This document shows, piece by piece, positions 58,623-64,000 of a DNA stretch of 64,000 nt (position 1 is its first letter; each line of letters starts with the position of its first letter). The notes under the pieces were generated by a model. That model worked only from the letters and a program-made list of their open reading frames with translations, made no database searches and was not told the DNA's origin. Origin of the DNA: CAXBNB01 sp965267535 (GTDB taxonomy: Bacteria; Bacteroidota; Bacteroidia; Cytophagales; Cyclobacteriaceae); the NCBI GenBank assembly GCA_965267535.1, contig OZ254082.1:2356001-2420000 (forward strand), in the 5' to 3' direction. A program made the translations under genes and the position numbers.

Positions 58623-59815
58623 AGATAAAAGAAACAACACAGCTATACCCCAATGAAAATGGGTATTTTGGAAGTTTTGGGGGTGCATTTATACCCGAAA
58701 TGCTGCAAGCCAATGTGCAGGAATTGCAGGAGCAGTATCTTAGCATCATGAGCGACCCGTCTTTTCAGCAGGAGCTTCAGCTGCTACTGCATGACTATGC
58801 AGGTAGGCCAACACCGCTGTACTATGCCAAACGGCTTTCTGAAAAATACAAAGCCAATATCTACCTGAAGCGTGAAGACCTGTGCCATACTGGTGCACAC
58901 AAGGTCAACAATACCATTGGACAGGTGCTTTTGGCAGAAAAACTAGGCAAGAAAAAAATAATAGCCGAAACCGGAGCAGGCCAGCACGGGGTGGCTACAG
59001 CCACGGTATGCGCTCTCAAAGGGTTGGAATGTAAGGTGTTTATGGGTGAGCTGGATATACAACGCCAGGCACCCAATGTGGGGAGAATGAAACTCCTGGG
59101 AGCGGAAGTAGTAGCGGCCACATCGGGCAACAAAACCCTGAAAGATGCTACGAATGAAGCGCTTCGCTACTGGATCAATCACGCACACGACACACACTAC
59201 ATCATAGGGTCAGTTGTAGGTCCACATCCGTATCCGGATATGGTGGCACGTTTTCAGGCTATCATTAGCGAAGAAATGAAAAAGCAACTGAAAGAAAAAA
59301 CCGGCAATGAGCTACCCGATCGTGTGATTGCCTGCGTAGGTGGGGGAAGCAATGCTACAGGAGCATTTTTTAATTATATAGAAAACGAAGAAGTAGAACT
59401 GATAGCAGCCGAAGCTGCCGGGTTGGGTATCGACTCGGGAGAGTCTGCGGCAGCTACATTTCTAGGCAAAAGAGGTGTGTTGCATGGTAGCATGACCACA
59501 TTTATGCAAACAGATGATGGGCAGGTTGTAGAGCCGTATTCTATCTCTGCAGGGATGGACTATCCGGGTATAGGACCTGCATTGGCACATTGGTTTGCTT
59601 CAGAAAGGGTGAATTTTGAGGCTGTGACTGATGATGAGGCTCTGGCAGCTGGTATGGATCTGTGTAAAACAGAAGGTATCATTCCTGCTATTGAATCGTC
59701 GCATGCGCTCGCTGTTTTGGATAAAATCACCATCAAACCCGGTGAAACTATTCTGCTAAACCTTTCCGGTAGAGGCGATAAAGACCTGGAAACCTATATA
59801 AAACATATAAAATAA
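58619..59815 (+). CDS. trpB: Tryptophan synthase beta chain
   Basis: The 398-residue PLP enzyme has the Schiff-base Lys in HTGAHKVNNTIGQ, AETGAGQHGVATATVCAL, the PLP phosphate loop GGGSNATG, and SAGMDYPGIGP. It condenses indole with serine in an alpha2-beta2 complex with TrpA. It starts within the trpF stop codon overlap. An unusual gap of about 110 bases separates it from trpA. Confidence 0.97.
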   Translation: MKIKETTQLYPNENGYFGSFGGAFIPEMLQANVQELQEQYLSIMSDPSFQQELQLLLHDYAGRPTPLYYAKRLSEKYKANIYLKREDLCHTGAHKVNNTIGQVLLAEKLGKKKIIAETGAGQHGVATATVCALKGLECKVFMGELDIQRQAPNVGRMKLLGAEVVAATSGNKTLKDATNEALRYWINHAHDTHYIIGSVVGPHPYPDMVARFQAIISEEMKKQLKEKTGNELPDRVIACVGGGSNATGAFFNYIENEEVELIAAEAAGLGIDSGESAAATFLGKRGVLHGSMTTFMQTDDGQVVEPYSISAGMDYPGIGPALAHWFASERVNFEAVTDDEALAAGMDLCKTEGIIPAIESSHALAVLDKITIKPGETILLNLSGRGDKDLETYIKHIK

Positions 59816-59848
59816 TTAGCAATGCATAGGTAGTGGCTGAAAATGTTG

Positions 59849-59872
59849 AACCAGACAAAGGTTTGTCAGGTT
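59849..59872. repeat. Inverted repeat in the trpB-trpA gap
   Basis: AACC-A-GACAAA-GG-TTTGTC-A-GGTT forms a 24-base near-perfect palindrome (one A-A mismatch per arm) in the 112-base gap. No small gene or clear promoter is visible in the gap. Confidence 0.5.
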
Positions 59873-59927
59873 GAAAGCCAGCATTAGGCATTATCCACCC
59901 TATTAATTCATAATTACAATTCTACAG

Positions 59928-60698
59928 ATGAATCGAATAAACAACTTACTTGCTAATAAAGACAACTTACTGACCATTTTTTTTACGGCTGGGTTTCCCG
60001 AGCTGAACGATACTGTACCCATACTGGAGCAACTAGAGTCATCCGGTGCAGATATGATTGAAATCGGTATCCCTTTTTCCGATCCGGTGGCCGATGGTCC
60101 GGTTATTCAACAAAGCAACCTGCAAGCCATCCACAACGGTATGACAGTAAAACTCCTGTTTGAGCAGCTGCAAGGCATGCGTGATCGGGTAGAGGTTCCG
60201 GTAGTGATTATGAGTTCACTCAACCCACTGCTACAATACGGAATGGAGGCTTTTTGTGCACAGTGTGAAAAAGTAGGTATTGACGGACTTATTTTGCCTG
60301 ATCTGCCACTGGATGTGTACGAGCAGGAATACAAGGCATTGTTTGAAAAACACGGCCTTCACAATATTTTGCTCATTACACCTACCACACCCGAAAGCAG
60401 AATCAAAATGATAGACGATAAGTCTACCGGTTTTATTTACATGGTTTCCTCATCGAGCATCACAGGAGCAAAAGGGCAGTTTTCGGACGACCAGTTGGCA
60501 TATTTCAAACGAATCAAAGAGATGCAACTCAACACGCCTGCTCTCATTGGGTTTGGTATATCCGATAGTCATACATTTGACATGGCTTGCCAGTATGCGA
60601 AAGGGGGGATTATTGGTAGTGCGTTTGTGAATGCACTGAAAGAAAAGGGCGAACTGAAAGAGAAAATTGAACAATTTGTGCGTCACATAAAGCAGTGA
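59928..60698 (+). CDS. trpA: Tryptophan synthase alpha chain
   Basis: The 256-residue TIM barrel has LLTIFFTAGFPELNDT, the catalytic Glu in MIEIGIPFSDPVADGPVIQ, the catalytic Asp in LILPDLPLDVYEQEY, and SSSSITGAKG in the phosphate-binding region. It cleaves indole-3-glycerol phosphate to indole and passes it to TrpB. It is the last gene of the operon; a strong terminator follows. Confidence 0.97.
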   Translation: MNRINNLLANKDNLLTIFFTAGFPELNDTVPILEQLESSGADMIEIGIPFSDPVADGPVIQQSNLQAIHNGMTVKLLFEQLQGMRDRVEVPVVIMSSLNPLLQYGMEAFCAQCEKVGIDGLILPDLPLDVYEQEYKALFEKHGLHNILLITPTTPESRIKMIDDKSTGFIYMVSSSSITGAKGQFSDDQLAYFKRIKEMQLNTPALIGFGISDSHTFDMACQYAKGGIIGSAFVNALKEKGELKEKIEQFVRHIKQ

Positions 60699-60704
60699 AG
60701 TTGA

Positions 60705-60722
60705 TTTTAGTTTAGCCTAAAA
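60705..60722. promoter_or_regulatory. Third DtxR/MntR-like operator match (orphan)
   Basis: TTTTAGTTTAGCCTAAAA has the same half-sites and spacer as the two operators of the metal locus. It starts 7 bases after the trpA stop, and no promoter element or gene start is close downstream, so its role is unclear. Confidence 0.35.
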
Positions 60723-60770
60723 ATAATATCATAACCACCTGTTGGTTAGTTATTTACAGATATTTACTTA

Positions 60771-60797
60771 AGCACTCTATTAAGAGTGCTTTTTTTA
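60771..60797 (+). terminator. Intrinsic terminator of the trp operon
   Basis: AGCACTCT (60771-60778) pairs perfectly with AGAGTGCT (60783-60790), ATTA loop, followed by seven T. Confidence 0.88.
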
Positions 60798-61103
60798 TGA
60801 GCTTTAGAAAACAGATTGTCTGTTAGGAATTTATATCTTAATCAAATTTTCGGGACTCTTTCGTATTGGTATCAAAAGCATTATTTAGTATTTCCGGTAA
60901 CCGATTATCATCAATTGTTATTAATTCATTAAATTATTTATTAGTTTAGAAACATGCGCAAGCGGAAATGGACAGGAATTTCCAATTTACTGATAATCAA
61001 AAAGTTAATATATGGAATTCTGCTGCAAGTATGTAAACCCCTGCTGTATTCTATAAAAGTCTGCTTAGTTATTCTTATTAGCTTTATTTTAATGATTTAC
61101 TAA
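60798..61103. other. AT-rich intergenic region before the H-NOX gene
   Basis: About 306 bases without a supportable gene, RNA or repeat. It must hold the promoter of the H-NOX/kinase unit, but no convincing TAnnTTTG element was found. Confidence 0.5.
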
Positions 61104-61646
61104 ATGAAAGGAATAGTATTTACTGAATATTTAGATTTTGTAGAAAATGAGTTTGGTTACGATTTAGTAGATGAACTTATAACCACTTGTGATCTGCCAT
61201 CAAAAGGGGCGTATACGGCTGTGGGTTCATACGATTTTTTAGAAATGGTCCAATTGCTTCGCAGCACCAGCGAACGTACTCAGAAAGAGCCGGGGTACAT
61301 TTTGCAAAAGTTTGGCTGGCATTTATTTGATGTATTTAAAAAATCCTATCCTCAGTTTTTTACATCGGCTACTTCCGCTTTCGATATTTTATCATCGCTT
61401 GACGACAAAATACACCCCGAGGTACTCAAGTTGTACCCCGATGCAGAACTTCCACGTTTTGAAATTGAAAGGCAAAGTACCGATGAAATGGTGATGGTAT
61501 ATAGATCAACCCGAAGAATGGGAGCTTTTGCCCTGGGGTTGATAGAGGCCAGTATGGCTCATTTTGGTGAAAAAGGCAATGTAGTAATGGATCAACTCGA
61601 TACCGATGGAGAAGTCATTCGATTCACTATCCAAAAAGGAGCTTGA
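61104..61646 (+). CDS. H-NOX haem nitric-oxide-sensing protein
   Basis: The 180-residue single-domain protein is an H-NOX (HNOB) sensor. The proximal haem ligand is His104 in KIHPEVLKLYPDAELP, and the porphyrin-carboxylate motif Y-x-S-x-R is Tyr133, Ser135 and Arg137 in YRSTR. It is cytoplasmic and binds haem; stand-alone bacterial H-NOX proteins report NO to a partner kinase or cyclase. Here the partner is the overlapping hybrid kinase gene downstream, whose start lies 41 bases before this stop. The ATG at 61104 gives the usual family length. Confidence 0.93.
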   Translation: MKGIVFTEYLDFVENEFGYDLVDELITTCDLPSKGAYTAVGSYDFLEMVQLLRSTSERTQKEPGYILQKFGWHLFDVFKKSYPQFFTSATSAFDILSSLDDKIHPEVLKLYPDAELPRFEIERQSTDEMVMVYRSTRRMGAFALGLIEASMAHFGEKGNVVMDQLDTDGEVIRFTIQKGA

Positions 61647-64000
61647 GGTAAAAATAGCTCAGCTGGAGAGGCGTGTGTCGAGAGAGCGACAGGCGCGGAA
61701 AAATGCTGAGTTGATATTAGAGTCTAAGTCTATTGAGCTCTATGATTTAAATAAATCTCTGGCATCAGTTAATGAGGAGTTAGCTGCCCAGCTTGAGCGC
61801 AATAAACAGTTTTTACAATCTATCAATGAGTTTTCCGGTTATCTGATAGGAAAGTCCAATTTGAACGAAATAGCCTGGACACTCAGCGAAAAACTGATTT
61901 TGAAATACAAATTGGAGCACTGTACCATCTTCAAAGTAGAGGACGGTATGTGCTATCAGATACCCGCTTTTAATCCCAAAAGTAAAAGTAGAAAAAAAGA
62001 AAACGACCTTTTACAGATCCCTTTGGGAGAAGGAATAGTAGGAGCAGCTGCTGAAAACGGCAGACCCGAATTGGTAAATGATACCCGTGCTGATAAGCGA
62101 TATATAGCCGATGGTGCGGTGAGATTGTCTGAATTGGCTGTGCCGATTATTTCAGAGGGCAGAGTCATAGGGGTAATCAATGCCGAGCACAGCTTGCCCG
62201 GATTCTTCAACAATGACCATCAAAAAACCATTACAACAATTTCCAGCCTGATCTCTGTATTTTTCAAAAACTCACTTACCGAGCAGCGCAACCTAAACCT
62301 GGAGTCAGGTATAGAAAAACGCACTGAGATCATCAATAGCCTGGTTCACAACTTGCATTCAGGTTTGTTGCTCAATGACGAAAACGGTAGGATCGTACTC
62401 ATCAATGATGTCTTTAGAAGGGTATTTAAGTTTAACATTCCCGACAATATGATCATTGGTCAGGATCAGCGTCAGTCGGCCGAATTGGTTAAGCATTTGT
62501 TTAAAAAGCCCGCAGAATTTATTGAAATCGTAGATCACTGCCGTACCTACAACAAGAGTGTTTTCAGAAAGGAACTGGAAATGATAGACGGCACCCTTCT
62601 GGATTGTGATTTTATACCGATCTATACCAAAGGTGAGTTTATAGGGCAATTGTGGCAGGTGACGGATGTTACCAGCACCCGTACTTACCAAAAGAAAATA
62701 CAGGCCTCTGAAGAAAAATACAGAGGCATAATTGAGAACATGGAACTGGGTTTGCTGGAAGCTGATATCAATCACAATATTATTAAAGCCTATGATTGGT
62801 TTTGCGATATGACGGGCTACACAGAAGAAGAACTGATAGGCAGAAATGTACGGGAAGTGTTTTTTCCGAAGAAGTACCATGACATCATGGATGCTCAGGA
62901 CGAACTGAGAAAAAAGGGCGAACAAAGCATCTATGAGGTGCAAATGAAAAAGAAAAACGGGGAGTTGATATGGGTATTGATTAGTGGAGCTCCTTTTTAT
63001 GATCAGGATGGAAAAGTAATAGGTACTATAGGCATACACTACAACATAGACGCACGCAAAAAACTGGAAGAAGACCTGAAGCAATCTCAAAAGCAAACCG
63101 AAAAAGCCCGGGAAGCTGAAAAGCAGTTTTTGGCCAACATGAGCCACGAAATCAGAAACCCACTCAATGCAATCATAGGAATAACCAACCTGCTCTACGA
63201 TACCCGTCCCACCAATGAGCAACTCAAGCATTTGGATAAGCTCAAATACTCATCCGATATACTCATAGGCCTCATCTCAGGAGTATTGGATATATCAAAG
63301 ATAGAAAGCGGCAATTTTCAATTGACAGAAAAACCCATACACATAGCAGATGTAGTAAACGGGCTTATTGAAATAGCGAGTTTCAATGCCCAGAAGAAGG
63401 ACATTACCTACATCAACAAGATTCCTGCAAAGAGTAAGTTTAGAGTGATGGTGGATCCTACGGCGATCAATCAAATCTTTCTTAACCTCATCAACAATGC
63501 CACCAAATTTACGCATTCGGGCTCTATCACAGTAGAGGGCAGACCGCTGGAAGCTGAAGGGGAGTACATCAATTACGAATTTAAAGTGACCGATACAGGC
63601 ATTGGTATCGAACCGGATAAATTGGATTCTGTTTTCGAAAAATTCAAGCAAGCCAGCAGTGAAACCAAGCTAAAGTACGGTGGTACCGGGTTGGGCTTAA
63701 ACATCGTAAAAAAGCTGGTGTCTATGTATGGTGGAGAAATCCGCGCCGAAAGCGAAGTAGGAAAAGGCACCTCTTTTATCTTTAGTATGAAGTTGAAAAA
63801 GGCAGAAAAAGGAGATACTGAGTCCAGTACTATTATCCGCTATTCTACCAATACACAAAAGAGTAGGCTTCTGGTGGCCGAAGACAATGAAATCAATCAG
63901 TATTACTTGTCGGGAATATTGAAGCGGTGGAACATAGAGCACGACCTGGCCAATAACGGAGACATGGCTTTGAAGTTTTTGCAAAAACGAAAATACGATC
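61606..64000 (+). CDS. H-NOX-associated hybrid histidine kinase (3' end outside window)
   Basis: The frame opens after in-frame stops at 61582-61587 with an ATG at 61606, inside the H-NOX gene, and remains open to the window end (798 visible residues). In order I read an N-terminal coiled coil (about 5-70), a GAF domain (about 80-215), a PAS-like region (about 240-355), a PAS/PAC domain (about 370-480), HisKA with H514 in FLANMSHEIRNPLNAI, a HATPase (DTGIGI, GGTGLGLNIV) and the start of a receiver domain (LLVAEDNEINQYY). No membrane helix is seen. It is the likely output partner of the H-NOX sensor, with NO modulating autophosphorylation. The receiver is incomplete at the edge. Confidence 0.9.
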   Translation, partial: MEKSFDSLSKKELEVKIAQLERRVSRERQARKNAELILESKSIELYDLNKSLASVNEELAAQLERNKQFLQSINEFSGYLIGKSNLNEIAWTLSEKLILKYKLEHCTIFKVEDGMCYQIPAFNPKSKSRKKENDLLQIPLGEGIVGAAAENGRPELVNDTRADKRYIADGAVRLSELAVPIISEGRVIGVINAEHSLPGFFNNDHQKTITTISSLISVFFKNSLTEQRNLNLESGIEKRTEIINSLVHNLHSGLLLNDENGRIVLINDVFRRVFKFNIPDNMIIGQDQRQSAELVKHLFKKPAEFIEIVDHCRTYNKSVFRKELEMIDGTLLDCDFIPIYTKGEFIGQLWQVTDVTSTRTYQKKIQASEEKYRGIIENMELGLLEADINHNIIKAYDWFCDMTGYTEEELIGRNVREVFFPKKYHDIMDAQDELRKKGEQSIYEVQMKKKNGELIWVLISGAPFYDQDGKVIGTIGIHYNIDARKKLEEDLKQSQKQTEKAREAEKQFLANMSHEIRNPLNAIIGITNLLYDTRPTNEQLKHLDKLKYSSDILIGLISGVLDISKIESGNFQLTEKPIHIADVVNGLIEIASFNAQKKDITYINKIPAKSKFRVMVDPTAINQIFLNLINNATKFTHSGSITVEGRPLEAEGEYINYEFKVTDTGIGIEPDKLDSVFEKFKQASSETKLKYGGTGLGLNIVKKLVSMYGGEIRAESEVGKGTSFIFSMKLKKAEKGDTESSTIIRYSTNTQKSRLLVAEDNEINQYYLSGILKRWNIEHDLANNGDMALKFLQKRKYD

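Noticed and set aside
1..64000. CRISPR arrays, rRNA or tRNA genes
   Set aside because: No regularly spaced DNA repeats and no tRNA or rRNA signature sequences were recognised in the short intergenic spaces by reading; no search program was run.

Overview
The window reads as chromosomal DNA of a Bacteroidota member, most likely order Cytophagales (inference). The signs are a type IX secretion C-terminal domain, TonB-dependent receptors with FecI/FecR-type regulators, a hybrid two-component system with a periplasmic propeller and AraC output, DUF4249, DUF4202 and DUF4097 proteins, promoters of the TTTG / TAnnTTTG type, and gene starts without clear Shine-Dalgarno sequences. No rRNA, tRNA, CRISPR array, transposase or prophage gene was recognised. 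Both ends of the window cut through large hybrid sensor kinases.

Layout. 1-4127: a hybrid histidine kinase with many PAS domains, on the minus strand. 4354-6150: a TrpF-like protein that has lost its catalytic residues plus a HEAT-like protein, divergent from a thioredoxin and a DUF6952 protein. 6213-9960: an ECF sigma/anti-sigma pair divergent from a TonB-dependent receptor. 10159-20673: a cytochrome-PQQ dehydrogenase fusion, a small c-type cytochrome, a cobalamin-type radical SAM protein with unusual cysteine spacing, a DUF4097 beta-solenoid, a Pif1-like helicase and a vanadium-haloperoxidase-like secreted protein. 20833-22815: uroporphyrinogen methyltransferase with DUF4202, then a YefM-YoeB toxin-antitoxin pair with its operator. 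22995-27061: an outer-membrane protein, an FtsX-type permease and an alpha/beta hydrolase that has lost its nucleophile.

27188-31195 is a metal-uptake locus. It encodes a membrane-tethered DtxR/MntR-FeoA fusion, a FeoB divided into a soluble GTPase and a separate membrane permease, and a convergent stand-alone MntR-like regulator. Nearly identical TTTTAG-N6-CTAAAA operators lie in front of the operon and of the regulator gene. I consider this the most interesting system in the window. 31318-32686 holds arginase and an ACT-domain protein.

32720-48379 looks like a catabolic island: a periplasmic sugar isomerase-like protein, an inositol-dehydrogenase-like enzyme, a DUF1549/DUF1553 cytochrome with a DUF1501 partner (a pair best known from planctomycetes), a beta-propeller, a one-protein hybrid two-component regulator, an SDR dehydrogenase and a sulfatase. 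48567-53878 is a FecI-FecR-TonB receptor-DUF4249 module.

53895-60797 is a complete tryptophan operon, trpEGDCFBA. A well-formed promoter is followed by a 16-codon leader peptide with three consecutive Trp codons and by mutually exclusive antiterminator and terminator hairpins, so attenuation can be read directly from the sequence. A strong terminator closes the operon. 61104-64000 encodes an H-NOX haem sensor overlapping a GAF/PAS hybrid histidine kinase that runs off the right edge.
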